64,000 bases of DNA from Corynebacterium caspium DSM 44850 (GTDB taxonomy: Bacteria; Actinomycetota; Actinomycetes; Mycobacteriales; Mycobacteriaceae). The DNA lies in the NCBI RefSeq assembly GCF_030440555.1, contig NZ_CP047118.1, positions 620,001 through 684,000 of the forward strand. Reading direction: 5' to 3'. The notes below the pieces were generated by a model that searched no databases, was not told where the DNA came from, and saw only the letters and a program-made list of their open reading frames with translations. Shown piece after piece: positions 36,708 through 46,611 of the stretch; within the stretch, counting starts at the first letter, position 1; every line of letters starts with the position of its first letter. The position numbers were made by a program, and so were the translations under genes.

Positions 36708-39700
36708 ATGGCCAAGAATTCTTCATTTGTTCACCTGCATAATCACACCGAATTTTCCATGCTAGATGGGATGGCTAAGGTGGATCTCTTGGCAGAAGAA
36801 GTTAGTCGCCAAAAAATGCCGGCTGTCGGAATTACTGACCATGGCAATATGTTTGGGTCTAATGCTTTTTATCGGAAGATGACAGCTTCCGGGATCAAAC
36901 CGATTATCGGGATCGAAGCTTATCTAGCTCCGGAATCGCGCTTTAATAAAAAGCGTATTCAGTGGGGGGAACCGCATCAAAAGGCGGACGATGTTTCGGC
37001 ATCGGGGGCTTATCTGCACCAAACTATGTTGGCCGAAAATGCCACTGGCCTGCATAATCTTTTCTACTTATCCTCAATGGCTTCCTATGAAGGACAATTG
37101 GGTAAGTGGCCGCGCATGGATGCAGATCTGATTGCAGAACATGCCGAAGGAATTATTGCTACTACTGGTTGTCCTTCTGGAGATGTGCAAACTCGGCTGC
37201 GGCTAGGCCAATTTAATGAGGCTTTAGAAGCAGCTGCCATGTGGCAGGATATTTATGGCCGCGAAAATTACTTCTTAGAGCTAATGGATCACGGCCTTGA
37301 TATTGAGGCTAGAGTTCGTAATGAGCTTTTAGAAATTGGCCAAAAGCTGCAAATTCCGCCCTTGGTTACCAATGATTGCCATTATGTTTTGGAATCTCAA
37401 GCTACCGCGCATGAAGCTATGCTGTGCGTGCAAACTGGGAAGACTTTGCATGATCCTGACCGCTTTAAATTTGGCGGCACCGGATACTATATTAAAACCG
37501 CAGCGCAGATGCGGGAACTTTTTGACGATATAGTCCCAGATGGCTGCGATAACACACTTTTAGTAGCTGAACGCGTCACTGATTACGGTGAAATTTGGGA
37601 AGCTCACCCGCATGACCGGATGCCAGTAGCTGAGGTTCCAGAAGGCTATACCCCGACTTCCTGGTTAAGACACCAAGTTCTAGAAGGCTTAGCGGAGCGT
37701 TTCCGCGGTGCGGAAGTCCCGCAGCACTATATTGATCGCGCCGAATATGAGATCAAGGTCATTGATGGCAAAGGTTATCCTTCCTACTTCCTCATAGTGG
37801 CTGAGCTAATTAAATATGCGCGTTCCGTAGGTATTTGGGTGGGCCCAGGGCGTGGTTCTGCCGCTGGTTCTTTAGTTGCTTATGCTCTTACCATTACCAA
37901 TATTGACCCTATTGAACATGGGTTGCTCTTTGAACGTTTCTTAAATCCCGAACGTCCCTCAGCCCCAGATATTGATATTGACTTTGATGACCGACGCCGT
38001 GGTGAAATGATTCGTTATGCTGCGGATAGGTGGGGCGAGGATAAAATTGCGCAGGTTATTACCTTTGGAACTGTTAAAACTAAGCAAGCTATTAAAGACT
38101 CTGCCCGCGTGCAGTTTGGGCAGCCAGGGTATCAAATAGCGGATCGGATTACTAAAGAATTACCGGCGCCAATTATGGCCAAGGATATTCCGTTATCCGG
38201 CATTATGGATGAATCGCATCCGCGCTATAACGAAGCCGCTAATGTGCGTGCCCTTATTGAAACTGATCCCGATGTGAAGCAGATTTATGATACGGCGCGC
38301 GGACTCGAAGGAGTAGTTCGACAATCGGGAGTGCACGCCTGTGCCGTGATTATGTCTTCTGCGCCGTTGCTAAATCACATTCCCATGTGGAAGCGCCCAG
38401 CTGATGGCGCACTGATCACTGGTTGGGATTACCCGGCTTGCGAAGCCATCGGTCTGCTTAAAATGGACTTTTTGGGGTTGCGTAACCTCACCGTTATTGG
38501 CGATACCATTGAAAATATTAAGAAAAACCGCAATATAGAAATTGATCTCGAATCCTTGGATTTGAATGATCCAAAAGTATATGAGTTGCTAGCTACTGGC
38601 GATACACTAGGGGTTTTTCAGCTAGATAGTGCTGGTATGCAGAACCTGCTCAAGCGGATGCGCCCTACTGGCTTTAACGATATTGTTGCTTCTTTGGCGC
38701 TTTATCGTCCTGGTCCTATGGGGGTTAATGCGCACCTAAATTATGCGGATCGTAAAAATGGTCGCAAGCCTATTGTTCCTATTCACAAGGAACTTGAAGG
38801 GCCCTTAAGTGAAATCCTGGGTGAAACTTATGGTCTGATTGTTTATCAGGAACAGATCATGCGTATTGCGCAGTTGGTGGCTAATTATACGGCTGGTCAA
38901 GCTGATGGTTTCCGTAAAGCCATGGGTAAAAAGCAGCCAGAAGTATTGGAAAAAGAATATGTAGCCTTCGAAGCAGGTATGAAATCCAATGGCTATTCCA
39001 CCGGAGCTATTAAAGCATTATGGGAAACAATTGAGCCCTTTGCCTCTTATGCTTTTAATAAGTCCCATGCGGCAGGCTATGGTTTAGTTTCATTTTGGAC
39101 GGCATATCTTAAAGCGCATTATGCGCCAGAATATATGGCGGCTTTGCTTTCCTCGGTTGCCTCCAATAAAGACCGGATGTCTATTTATCTGGCAGATTGT
39201 CGTTACCTGGGGATTAAAGTCCTATCTCCGGATGTGAATTCTTCTGAAAATGATTTCATGGCGGTTGGCGAAGATATCCGCTTTGGGCTTGGGGCAATCC
39301 GTAATGTGGGTACCGAAGTTGTGGCTTCAATTGTGCGCACTCGTAAGGAAAAGGGAGATTTCCAGGATTTCAGTGACTACCTGGATAAGATCGAGTTACT
39401 TCCAGCCAATAAACGCATTACTGAATCACTGATCAAAGCTGGTGCTTTTGATTCGCTTGGACATCCGCGCCAAGGATTGTGGATGATCCACGAAAATGCC
39501 GTTGAATCGGTGATTTCAACTAAAAAGGCTGCTGATAAAGGCCAATTTGATCTTTTTGCCGAACTAGGTGGCACGGCTGGGTCTGAAATTGAAAAAGCTT
39601 TTGCTATCGAAATACCAGATCAAGAATGGGATTCTAAAACTAAGCTTTCCATTGAAAGAGAAATGCTTGGCCTTTATGTATCTGCCCACCCACTTGATGG

Positions 39701-40280
39701 CTATGAAGATGCGCTAGCTGCCCAAACAGATACCCCGCTGACCAAGATTTTGGCTCGCGAAGTAAGTAATAGGCAAGAGATGGTAATCGGTGGAATTATT
39801 TCTGCCGTAGAACGTAAATTTGCCAAGAATTCAGGAGCTCCCTGGGCTGCGGTAACCATTGAAGATCATAATGGTGCGCAGGTTGTTATAAACGTGTACT
39901 CCAAGCTCTATAATATGGTTTCGTCTTTGCTGGTAGAGGATAATATCATTATTGCCAAAGCCTCTATGAAGATCGACGATGATCGCTTTACCGTCCAATG
40001 CATAGATATACGCGTTCCCGATTTGGGAATGGGTGGGGGTAAGGGGCTGCCACTGCGCTTAACTATGCGCACTGAACAGTGCACCATGGAAAGAATTTCC
40101 CAGCTCAAAGAGATTTTGCTTAGCAATAAGGGCGAATCAGATGTGTATCTAACTTTGGTAAATGGGGAAGAAAGCTCCATGTTGCTGCTCGGCGAACACT
40201 TGCGAGTACAACGGGGTGCCTCCGTTATGGGGGATCTAAAAGCTGCTTTCGGCCCCGGAATTTTAACTCCGCTACATTAG
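36708..40280 (+). CDS. dnaE: DNA polymerase III alpha subunit
   Basis: A 1190-residue replicative polymerase (DnaE1 type). The N-terminal PHP domain begins [15 protein letters not shown] and contains ITDHGNM, with the metal-binding His and Asp residues needed for proofreading in actinobacterial DnaE1. The palm active site is PDIDIDFDD around residues 420-427; [32 protein letters not shown]-type [21 protein letters not shown] follow, then the OB fold near residue 1000. ATG 36708 fits the family start ([10 protein letters not shown]); GTG 36699 adds three residues. Confidence 0.96.
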   Translation: MAKNSSFVHLHNHTEFSMLDGMAKVDLLAEEVSRQKMPAVGITDHGNMFGSNAFYRKMTASGIKPIIGIEAYLAPESRFNKKRIQWGEPHQKADDVSASGAYLHQTMLAENATGLHNLFYLSSMASYEGQLGKWPRMDADLIAEHAEGIIATTGCPSGDVQTRLRLGQFNEALEAAAMWQDIYGRENYFLELMDHGLDIEARVRNELLEIGQKLQIPPLVTNDCHYVLESQATAHEAMLCVQTGKTLHDPDRFKFGGTGYYIKTAAQMRELFDDIVPDGCDNTLLVAERVTDYGEIWEAHPHDRMPVAEVPEGYTPTSWLRHQVLEGLAERFRGAEVPQHYIDRAEYEIKVIDGKGYPSYFLIVAELIKYARSVGIWVGPGRGSAAGSLVAYALTITNIDPIEHGLLFERFLNPERPSAPDIDIDFDDRRRGEMIRYAADRWGEDKIAQVITFGTVKTKQAIKDSARVQFGQPGYQIADRITKELPAPIMAKDIPLSGIMDESHPRYNEAANVRALIETDPDVKQIYDTARGLEGVVRQSGVHACAVIMSSAPLLNHIPMWKRPADGALITGWDYPACEAIGLLKMDFLGLRNLTVIGDTIENIKKNRNIEIDLESLDLNDPKVYELLATGDTLGVFQLDSAGMQNLLKRMRPTGFNDIVASLALYRPGPMGVNAHLNYADRKNGRKPIVPIHKELEGPLSEILGETYGLIVYQEQIMRIAQLVANYTAGQADGFRKAMGKKQPEVLEKEYVAFEAGMKSNGYSTGAIKALWETIEPFASYAFNKSHAAGYGLVSFWTAYLKAHYAPEYMAALLSSVASNKDRMSIYLADCRYLGIKVLSPDVNSSENDFMAVGEDIRFGLGAIRNVGTEVVASIVRTRKEKGDFQDFSDYLDKIELLPANKRITESLIKAGAFDSLGHPRQGLWMIHENAVESVISTKKAADKGQFDLFAELGGTAGSEIEKAFAIEIPDQEWDSKTKLSIEREMLGLYVSAHPLDGYEDALAAQTDTPLTKILAREVSNRQEMVIGGIISAVERKFAKNSGAPWAAVTIEDHNGAQVVINVYSKLYNMVSSLLVEDNIIIAKASMKIDDDRFTVQCIDIRVPDLGMGGGKGLPLRLTMRTEQCTMERISQLKEILLSNKGESDVYLTLVNGEESSMLLLGEHLRVQRGASVMGDLKAAFGPGILTPLH

Positions 40281-40311
40281 GGGAAATACACTTTTAGGGA
40301 AGGTAAATGTA

Positions 40312-41514
40312 GTGGTTAAGCATATTCGCACAACACATGTGGGCTCGTTGCCGCGGACCCCAGAATTATTAGCTGCCAACCGGAAACGTTCTCAAGGAGC
40401 TATGGAAGATGCGGAATTCTTTCAAATTCTGCAAAATTCCGTAGATCAGGTAGTAAAACGCCAGGTAGATCTGGGTATTGATATTATCAACGAGGGCGAA
40501 TACGGCCACGTAACCAGTGGGGCAGTAGATTATGCTTCCTGGTGGAATTATATTTTTTCTAGGCTTGGTGGGCTCACCATGACTGATGAAGACCGGTGGT
40601 CCAACCAAGATATCGTTCGTTCTACTCCAGGAAATATTCGTCTAACCAGTTTTGCTGATCGCCGAGATCGACACCGCTTTGCAGAGGCATACGCTGACCC
40701 AGATTCTGGCATCTTCACTGGTAGAGCAGCAGTTGGCAATCCTAAATTTACTGGCCCTATTACCTATATTGGCCAAAATGATGTGCAAACCGATGCCACT
40801 TTACTAAATAGAGCAATGGCTAAAGCCGGAGCACAGCAGGGGTTTATTGCTGCTATTTCCCCAGGTGCCGCCGCGCGCCTAAAAGACGAATTCTATGGGG
40901 ACGAAAATGCTGTAGTGAAAGCCGCCGCCCAAGCCCTAAAACATGAGTATAAAGCGATTACTGATGCCGGGCTCACCGTGCAATTAGATGCGCCAGATCT
41001 GGCAGAAGCTTGGGATCAGATAAATCCTGAGCCCACAGTCGCTGACTATCGTGCTTGGATACGAATTCGTATCGACGCTATAAATGAAGCTTTGGCTGGA
41101 CTGCCGCGCGCCCAAACTCGGCTCCATATTTGTTGGGGATCCTGGCACGGCCCACACACCACAGATATTCCTTTTGCTGAGATAATTGAGGAGATATTGC
41201 GAGCAAAAGTAGGTGGCTATTCTTTTGAAGCAGCTTCCCCACGTCATGCTCATGAATGGCGAGTTTGGCAAGAATATAAACTTCCAGAAAATACCGTGAT
41301 ATATCCCGGGGTAGTATCACATGCGATGAATATGGTTGAACACCCGCGTTTAGTTGCAGATCGCATTATTACTTTCGCGGAACTCGTTGGCCCAGAAAAT
41401 ATAATTGCCTCCACTGACTGTGGTTTAGGCGGGCGGCTGCATCACCAGATTGCCTGGGCCAAACTGGAATCTTTAGTAGAAGGTGCCAGAATTGCCACTA
41501 AGGAACTTTTTTAG
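40312..41514 (+). CDS. MetE C-terminal-like zinc methyltransferase family protein
   Basis: A 400-residue TIM barrel related to the catalytic half of cobalamin-independent methionine synthase and to epoxyalkane:coenzyme M transferase. Probable zinc ligands are His and Cys in LHICWGSWHGPH, Glu in SFEAASPRH and Cys in ASTDCGLGGR. It lacks the N-terminal MetE domain, so it may use a small-molecule methyl or thiol substrate instead of folate; true substrate unknown. GTG 40312 follows AGGGAAGG by eight bases. It is closed by a strong bidirectional terminator. Confidence 0.85.
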   Translation: MVKHIRTTHVGSLPRTPELLAANRKRSQGAMEDAEFFQILQNSVDQVVKRQVDLGIDIINEGEYGHVTSGAVDYASWWNYIFSRLGGLTMTDEDRWSNQDIVRSTPGNIRLTSFADRRDRHRFAEAYADPDSGIFTGRAAVGNPKFTGPITYIGQNDVQTDATLLNRAMAKAGAQQGFIAAISPGAAARLKDEFYGDENAVVKAAAQALKHEYKAITDAGLTVQLDAPDLAEAWDQINPEPTVADYRAWIRIRIDAINEALAGLPRAQTRLHICWGSWHGPHTTDIPFAEIIEEILRAKVGGYSFEAASPRHAHEWRVWQEYKLPENTVIYPGVVSHAMNMVEHPRLVADRIITFAELVGPENIIASTDCGLGGRLHHQIAWAKLESLVEGARIATKELF

Positions 41515-41531
41515 CAAAAATGCAAAATAAT

Positions 41532-41572
41532 AGTTATGCCCTGACGATAATTCTTCGCCAGGGCATAACTGC
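41532..41572 (+). terminator. Bidirectional terminator between the MetE-like gene and the secreted-protein gene
   Basis: AGTTATGCCCTG (41532-41543) is perfectly complementary to CAGGGCATAACT (41559-41570), loop 15 bases. It serves two converging genes. Confidence 0.85.
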
Positions 41573-41593
41573 TACTTATTTCTAAACTAAATT

Positions 41594-42142
41594 TTAGACG
41601 CGAATACCTGCGCGGTGCAGCGCCTCAGCTAGCTGATTTTTAAGCTGAGGGAAAGCAGTTAGTACGCTATTGCCGAAAGTAAAAAGACCAGCTGTAACAG
41701 TTAAGATGGTTTGAATAATGGCGAAAGCCATCTCAGTTTCTGGGGTTACCTGGAAACCAAAAGGAAGGCCATATTTAGCGCAAACCGTGTCATATTTGGT
41801 TTTCTCTTCTTCAGTTAAAGGAGCGTCTTCTTTCTTCTTAGCCGCTAATTCCGTGCATTCTTTAGCTTCCTCGGGAGTTAGCTTCAAAGTAGAAGAGCCA
41901 TAGCCGGCAGAAATTGCAGAACTACCAACTTCAACCTTGGATGCGGTTGCAGAGTCGATTTCAGAAGATCCGCCTGAACCCTTAACTGGGGCAGGGGCAG
42001 TGGTAGTGGTAGTGGCGGCAGTAGTGGTGGTGCCAGCGGCGGTTTCAGAGCTGGCAGCGGGGGTTTCAGCTCCCGCTACAGGTACAGCAGCTCCCAATAG
42101 TGCAATGGTAGAAATTAAGGCAACAGAAATACGGCGCTTCAC
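41594..42142 (-). CDS. Secreted corynebacterial protein of unknown function
   Basis: A 182-residue exported protein. The signal peptide MKRRISVALISTIALLGAA...AGA is followed by a Thr/Ala-rich stretch with poly-Thr runs, an acidic central part with two Cys (EECKECTE-like and DTVCAKYGLP) that may pair, and a hydrophobic C-terminal segment (AFAIIQTILTVTAGLFTFG) ending ...EALHRAGIRV. GTG 42142 has AGGAG ten bases upstream and gives a normal signal peptide; TTG 42181 would spoil it. No named domain recognised. Confidence 0.78.
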   Translation of the reverse strand: MKRRISVALISTIALLGAAVPVAGAETPAASSETAAGTTTTAATTTTTAPAPVKGSGGSSEIDSATASKVEVGSSAISAGYGSSTLKLTPEEAKECTELAAKKKEDAPLTEEEKTKYDTVCAKYGLPFGFQVTPETEMAFAIIQTILTVTAGLFTFGNSVLTAFPQLKNQLAEALHRAGIRV

Positions 42143-42294
42143 AGAAAAACTCCTAATTAGGTGAAGTGAATGTTGCCGCAATTATTGGGCAGCACACTTT
42201 GAATTAATGTGTACAACATAACAGAATCAGCCAGGGGTTACCACTGAGATCTATCTCTTTTAACCCATGTTAGGGGCTGATAGGCCTGGCAGAC

Positions 42295-42308
42295 TACGAT
42301 GTCTTTTC
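42295..42308 (+). promoter_or_regulatory. Leaderless-type promoter of ilvA
   Basis: TACGAT (42295-42300) is eight bases before ATG 42309; no ribosome-binding site or leader peptide is seen. Confidence 0.4.
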
Positions 42309-43634
42309 ATGACTACTCGGCGCGATGTCAGCACTCAAGCTGGCTCTGAAACTAGCTCGGTTACCCCCTTTGTTTTTGAAGAAATTCACGCTGCAGATAT
42401 TGCAGCATCTCAAGCTCGAATTTCCTCAGTCATCGCGCCAACCCCTTTGCAATACTGTGCCCGTCTCTCCGAAGCCACCGGTGCAGAGGTTTATTTAAAA
42501 CGAGAAGATCTCCAAGATGTGCGCTCCTATAAAATTCGCGGCGCTTTTAATGCCATTTCGCAGCTTGATGAAAGCTCCCGAGCTGCCGGGGTAGTAACTG
42601 CTTCTGCTGGAAATCACGCCCAAGGCGTTGCTTATGCTTGTCGCACCTTGGGTATTCACGGAAAAATATTTGTGCCAACACAAACTCCGAAGCAAAAAAG
42701 GGACCGAATTCTGGTCCATGGCGGAAATAATGTTGAACTTGTGGTCACCGGAACCAATTTCGATGAAGCCGCTGCTGCAGCTCGGGCAGAAGCTCAAGCA
42801 AAAGGTGCCACTATGATTGAACCTTTTGATTCCCGGGATACCGTCATCGGACAAGGCACGGTAGCTGCTGAAGTGCTTTCACAGTTAACTGCAAACGGCA
42901 AAGCGCTAGATACCATCGTAGTTCCAGTTGGTGGCGGTGGCCTGCTATGTGGGGTAGTTAGCTACTTAGCAGATATGGCCCCACATACCGGAGTAATTGC
43001 GGTAGAACCTAGCGGGGCGGCATCGATGGCAGCTGCGTTGCGTAACCGCGGTCCAATAACTCTAGATACCGTGGATACTTTTGTTGATGGTGCCTCAGTC
43101 AAACGCGTAGGCGATATCAATTATGCGATTGCGGAAGCTAATCAGAGCCGCATCCATATCATGGATGTTTCTGAAGGTGCCGTTTGTACCCAAATATTAG
43201 ATCTGTACCAAAGCGAAGGCATTATTGCAGAACCTGCCGGAGCACTTTCAGTCACTGCCCTAGAATATCTAAATATTAAACCCGGTGAAGTAGTAGTTTG
43301 CATTATTTCAGGGGGCAATAATGATGTGCTGCGCTATAACGAAATCATGGAAAGATCTTTGGTGCATCGTGGGTTAAGGCACTATTTCCTCGTAAATTTC
43401 CCGCAAGAACCCGGCCAACTTCGCACTTTCTTAACTGATGTGCTGGGTCCTCATGATGACATCACTCGTTTCGAATATTTCAAGCGCAATAATCGCGATA
43501 CAGGTGCAGCTCTAGTTGGGGTGGAACTTAATGAAGCCGCTGGATTACAAGGACTATTAGATCGCATGGACGCTTCGCCACTAAAAATTCAACAGCTACA
43601 ACCTGATACCCCGGAATATTCTTTCCTGATTTAA
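42309..43634 (+). CDS. ilvA: Threonine ammonia-lyase (biosynthetic threonine deaminase)
   Basis: A 441-residue PLP enzyme converting threonine to 2-oxobutanoate, the first step of isoleucine synthesis. The PLP lysine lies in DVRSYKIRGAFNA near residue 70; SAGNHAQGVAYA and the phosphate-binding VPVGGGGLL loop are present. The C-terminal regulatory domain (HYFLVNFPQEPGQLRTFLTDVLG) is a single ACT-like module, as in corynebacterial enzymes, and mediates isoleucine feedback. ATG 42309 is preferred; an upstream ATG at 42267 would read through the promoter. Confidence 0.95.
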   Translation: MTTRRDVSTQAGSETSSVTPFVFEEIHAADIAASQARISSVIAPTPLQYCARLSEATGAEVYLKREDLQDVRSYKIRGAFNAISQLDESSRAAGVVTASAGNHAQGVAYACRTLGIHGKIFVPTQTPKQKRDRILVHGGNNVELVVTGTNFDEAAAAARAEAQAKGATMIEPFDSRDTVIGQGTVAAEVLSQLTANGKALDTIVVPVGGGGLLCGVVSYLADMAPHTGVIAVEPSGAASMAAALRNRGPITLDTVDTFVDGASVKRVGDINYAIAEANQSRIHIMDVSEGAVCTQILDLYQSEGIIAEPAGALSVTALEYLNIKPGEVVVCIISGGNNDVLRYNEIMERSLVHRGLRHYFLVNFPQEPGQLRTFLTDVLGPHDDITRFEYFKRNNRDTGAALVGVELNEAAGLQGLLDRMDASPLKIQQLQPDTPEYSFLI

Positions 43635-43646
43635 AGGTGAATATTT

Positions 43647-44288
43647 ATGGATTCCTATAAGTTGCCTGTTGCTGGGGAAGTCTTTGAGCATGAGCTAGAA
43701 ATCAAACGTTCGCGCTTTATTATTTTTCTCAGCCGGGTGAGTGATTCACAGCAGGCTCGAGAATTCATTGACCTAGTTAAAGCTGAGTATCCAGATGCCA
43801 GACATCATTGCAGTGCTTTTATTCATCATGTGGAAAATGCGCAGCCAGTGGAGCGTTTTTCAGATGATGGAGAGCCTTCTGGTACCGCCGGAAAACCTAT
43901 GATGGAACAGCTTAAAGGCTCTGGACTATTAGATATTGCGGCAGTAGTAGTGCGGTATTTCGGCGGAATAAAACTGGGCGCTGGAGGCTTGGTACACGCA
44001 TATTCCAATGCAGTGGGGGAAACTTTGCCTTTGGTTCGGACCGCAACTAGAGCCCGCAAAGAGCTCTATCAAGTTAGCTTGGCCCATACTGAAGCTGGCC
44101 GAGTGGAGTCAGAAATACGGGCCCGCAATATTGTAATTACCGATGTACATTATGGCTCCGAAGTAAATTTCACCTTAGCTACAAACCCCGGCACCAAAGA
44201 GAATTTGGCTGATACTTTAGCTGCACTTACTGCCGGTCGAGCTAAACTCCATTCCGCTGGAGAACAGTGGGTAGAGTGGGATAACTAG
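43647..44288 (+). CDS. YigZ/IMPACT family protein
   Basis: A 213-residue protein. The N-terminal UPF0029/Impact domain shows EIKRSRFIIFLSRV, ARHHCSAFIHHV, FSDDGEPSGTAGKPM and VVVRYFGGIKLGAGGLVHAYS, all conserved in YigZ. A smaller C-terminal domain of the DUF1949 type follows. Role in translation control is proposed for IMPACT homologues in eukaryotes, but the bacterial function is unknown. It starts 12 bases after ilvA and is probably in the same operon. Confidence 0.9.
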   Translation: MDSYKLPVAGEVFEHELEIKRSRFIIFLSRVSDSQQAREFIDLVKAEYPDARHHCSAFIHHVENAQPVERFSDDGEPSGTAGKPMMEQLKGSGLLDIAAVVVRYFGGIKLGAGGLVHAYSNAVGETLPLVRTATRARKELYQVSLAHTEAGRVESEIRARNIVITDVHYGSEVNFTLATNPGTKENLADTLAALTAGRAKLHSAGEQWVEWDN

Positions 44289-44321
44289 TAAATACAGATT
44301 CTTTAAGGAAACCTTAGAACC

Positions 44322-44726
44322 GTGCCTATTTCTCATGACTCCGGAGCCCCAGTGCGCATTGACGTCTGGGTATGGGCGGTGCGTTTGCTAAAAACTCGAA
44401 GTGAAGCCACTGCCGCAGTGCGCGCTGGGCATATTAAATTAAATGGTAATGCGGTTAAACCAGCAGCTCAGGTGGTACCCGGCGATAGGGTACGAGTTTG
44501 GGCACATCATAAGGAAGTTGAAGTGGAAGTAACCGCTACGCTTCGAAAAAGGGTTTCAGCGGCAGTGGCTAAAGAGTGCTATATAGACCACACTCCAGAA
44601 CCATTGCCCCGAGAGATATTTTTCGCAGTCCCTAAGCGAGATCGAGGCAGTGGGCGTCCGACTAAAAAAGAGCGCCGACAACTAGATGAATTACGTGGTA
44701 GAAGCGCTGATCTACCCCTAATTTAG
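44322..44726 (+). CDS. S4-domain RNA-binding protein (Hsp15-like)
   Basis: A 134-residue protein with an S4 domain at residues 8-60 (RIDVWVWAVRLLKTRSEATAAVRAG), followed by a short beta region and a basic C-terminus (RDRGSGRPTKKERRQ). Hsp15 of E. coli recycles stalled 50S subunits carrying nascent chains; the C-terminal half matches the family only loosely. GTG start 44322 with TAAGGAAA upstream. Its stop overlaps the end of the small minus-strand gene by four bases. Confidence 0.85.
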   Translation: MPISHDSGAPVRIDVWVWAVRLLKTRSEATAAVRAGHIKLNGNAVKPAAQVVPGDRVRVWAHHKEVEVEVTATLRKRVSAAVAKECYIDHTPEPLPREIFFAVPKRDRGSGRPTKKERRQLDELRGRSADLPLI

Positions 44727-44854
44727 TTACTGCCCCAGTTTGCAGGTGGAAAGTTAATGCCTAGTGAGCGGAAGAAATCTGCGATGCTAAGAGCCCACAC
44801 ATGAATGAACTCAGCTAGATTAGGAAAATCACTGATAGAAGACATTAGGTTCAT
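44723..44854 (-). CDS. Small 43-residue amphipathic peptide gene
   Basis: A short gene with a clean ribosome-binding site: AGAAGG, six bases, ATG 44854. The peptide starts MNLMSSISDFPNLAEFIHVW and ends with PPANWGSN; a central amphipathic helix (residues 11-32) carries Phe, Leu and Ile on one side. No signal peptide. Size and character recall the PorA/PorH-type mycomembrane peptides of corynebacteria, which also lack signal peptides, but I see no specific similarity. It lies 45 bases downstream of relS on the same strand and could be cotranscribed with it. Confidence 0.6.
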   Translation of the reverse strand: MNLMSSISDFPNLAEFIHVWALSIADFFRSLGINFPPANWGSN

Positions 44855-44898
44855 TAGTAACCTTCTTTGTGGAGAGCTTGGATGCCTGCAAGCATAGC

Positions 44899-45903
44899 TT
44901 AGCTAAGAGGCTTTCGGCTTTCTTTTCCTAAAGCGCGCAAGCGCTGTTTGAGACGTTTAGCGCGGCGTTCAGCGCTATGTCCCAGCTTTTTGGTGCGTTC
45001 TATGTGTTCGGTTCCAAATCGCAAAAGGAGTAGGTCATCAATGATGCGAACTTGTCCAGGCTTATAGCGATATTCAATCTTAGAACGCAACCTAGAAATA
45101 TCATTTTCATCCACAAGTTCTTTTAATTCTGCCACCGTGGTTAAGCCATTGGCATTAAGCAGTTGGAATAACCAGTGGTAGTGATCAGAACGCGAAAGTG
45201 GATAGCGCGCGCCAAGTAAAATAGTCAAAATTCCGGGCAGGGTTTCTTGGATTAACTCCACATCATCAGCAGGCGCGATTTCTGGGCTGCGCAGGGCCGC
45301 AATTTTATCGAATTGCTGATCTGCTAATTCAATTAATCCAGCTGCCAGCGTAAAAGCTCTATCTACCTGGGGGTCTAGATCTTTAGTCCCGCGTTTATAG
45401 CGAATATCGTGCTCAAATTCTGCCCAAGCGTGTTGCAAGATTGTCCGAATTTGGACTTCTGCGATTTCTCTGTCGTAATCCTCAAGCCCTTCGGTATGTT
45501 CGTCGACTTTGAGAATCAAGTGGTGCGAACCGTATCCAAAATCTCCGGATACTCTAGTTTCGGCCGCTTTATCTACTGAACGCAGCATCGTAAATGAACG
45601 GGATAAGGCCTCAATAGCTCGCGGTATTTCAGTGGAGTTATAGGTGATAACTCGAATCCCAATGATGTCATGAATGCTATTCCACGGATCTGGATAAACA
45701 TAAGTTCCATCCGAATTCTTCTTGCGAGCCTTCTCCTTCAAAGAAGGCCAAGTTTTAATTCGAGTTTGGACCCTATCAAAGGTAATACCGGCATCATTTA
45801 AGAGGTCTTCGATGGTATTGGCAAAATCTGTCTCACAGTGTGGGTGCTTGCGCAACCATTCATGGTACTTATTACCGAGATCCGCGATGGCCTTATCACT
45901 CAT
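44899..45903 (-). CDS. relS: Small alarmone synthetase RelS
   Basis: A 334-residue (p)ppGpp synthetase with only the RelA/SpoT synthetase domain. IKTWPSLKEKARKKNSDGTYVYPDPW, DIIGIRVITYN, VSGDFGYGSHHLILKV (G-loop) and EVQIRTILQHAWAEFEHDIRYK are diagnostic. There is no HD hydrolase, TGS or ACT domain. Length is greater than in firmicute RelP/RelQ because of a C-terminal helical extension with a basic end. Synteny with ilvA/dnaE fits RelS of C. glutamicum (recalled). ATG 45903 is chosen because the conserved MSDKAI segment starts there; a longer frame reaches to 46005 and would overlap the upstream gene. Confidence 0.88.
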   Translation of the reverse strand: MSDKAIADLGNKYHEWLRKHPHCETDFANTIEDLLNDAGITFDRVQTRIKTWPSLKEKARKKNSDGTYVYPDPWNSIHDIIGIRVITYNSTEIPRAIEALSRSFTMLRSVDKAAETRVSGDFGYGSHHLILKVDEHTEGLEDYDREIAEVQIRTILQHAWAEFEHDIRYKRGTKDLDPQVDRAFTLAAGLIELADQQFDKIAALRSPEIAPADDVELIQETLPGILTILLGARYPLSRSDHYHWLFQLLNANGLTTVAELKELVDENDISRLRSKIEYRYKPGQVRIIDDLLLLRFGTEHIERTKKLGHSAERRAKRLKQRLRALGKESRKPLS

Positions 45904-45916
45904 AATTATTCCGATC

Positions 45917-46495
45917 TTAGCCGCTGCGACGAATTGATTGTGCCAGATTAAGGGGAGTAGGGAAGCCACACGAGTATTGCAAGATATTTTTACTAACTGG
46001 GGCATCTTGTTTGGCCAGCCAAGTAGCAGCTGCTTTTAGGGAACGGTTAGCAGGTATTGCTACTAGTTTTCCAGCTTCAGGCAGGAGATAGGCCACCGGA
46101 GCATCCAATTTGGATTGGAGGTGCTCATTTAGAATTTGAAAAATTTGCGGATGCGTTAACCAGTTAGTGATATCACCTTTTCTTAAGCCAATTTCTAAAC
46201 CTGGGCAACGTTTGGGAAAGTCTGGCAAGCATTGGGCTTTACGAATAAAGAATTCCACTCCAGCAACAGTAGAGGCTTGTTTAAGGGTTTCTTGGGCTGC
46301 GAAATTCCAAGCCTGTTGCAAAGTGATATCTGCTTGGGATAAATCCAAATGCGTTAAATACTGAGCTGAAACCGTGGTTTTAAAAGCCACTCTTAGTTCA
46401 GTAGAAAGGCTGATGCTAGTAGGTGGTGCCGCATAAGTTGTTACTAGCACTGGTTCGATGGTGTGCAAGGTGTGCGAATGAATTAGCGTTGACAA
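45917..46495 (-). CDS. Hypothetical protein upstream of relS
   Basis: A 192-residue soluble protein that I do not recognise. Predicted mixed alpha/beta; notable features are two Cys in AQCLPDFPKRCPGLE and a C-terminal third with VAIPANRSLKAAATWLAKQD. No signal peptide or membrane helix. It starts with TTG 46495, with a run of six G about nine bases upstream as ribosome-binding site. It ends 13 bases before relS, so the two are likely cotranscribed. Confidence 0.7.
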   Translation of the reverse strand: MSTLIHSHTLHTIEPVLVTTYAAPPTSISLSTELRVAFKTTVSAQYLTHLDLSQADITLQQAWNFAAQETLKQASTVAGVEFFIRKAQCLPDFPKRCPGLEIGLRKGDITNWLTHPQIFQILNEHLQSKLDAPVAYLLPEAGKLVAIPANRSLKAAATWLAKQDAPVSKNILQYSCGFPTPLNLAQSIRRSG

Positions 46496-46576
46496 GATAT
46501 AACCCCCCGAGGTTTATGTTTCAGGTATTCGTATACAGGCTGCAAATCTATATAAGCCCTATATATAAATAGACTG

Positions 46577-46593
46577 CCAAACTAGGAGTTTGG
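46577..46593. terminator. Hairpin between exonuclease and hypothetical gene
   Basis: CCAAACT AGG AGTTTGG forms a seven-base-pair stem in the 116-bp gap. No clear T-run on either side; it could act as a weak terminator for the exonuclease gene or as an operator. Confidence 0.35.
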
Positions 46594-46611
46594 TTCCCAT
46601 AAAGCAGTTTT

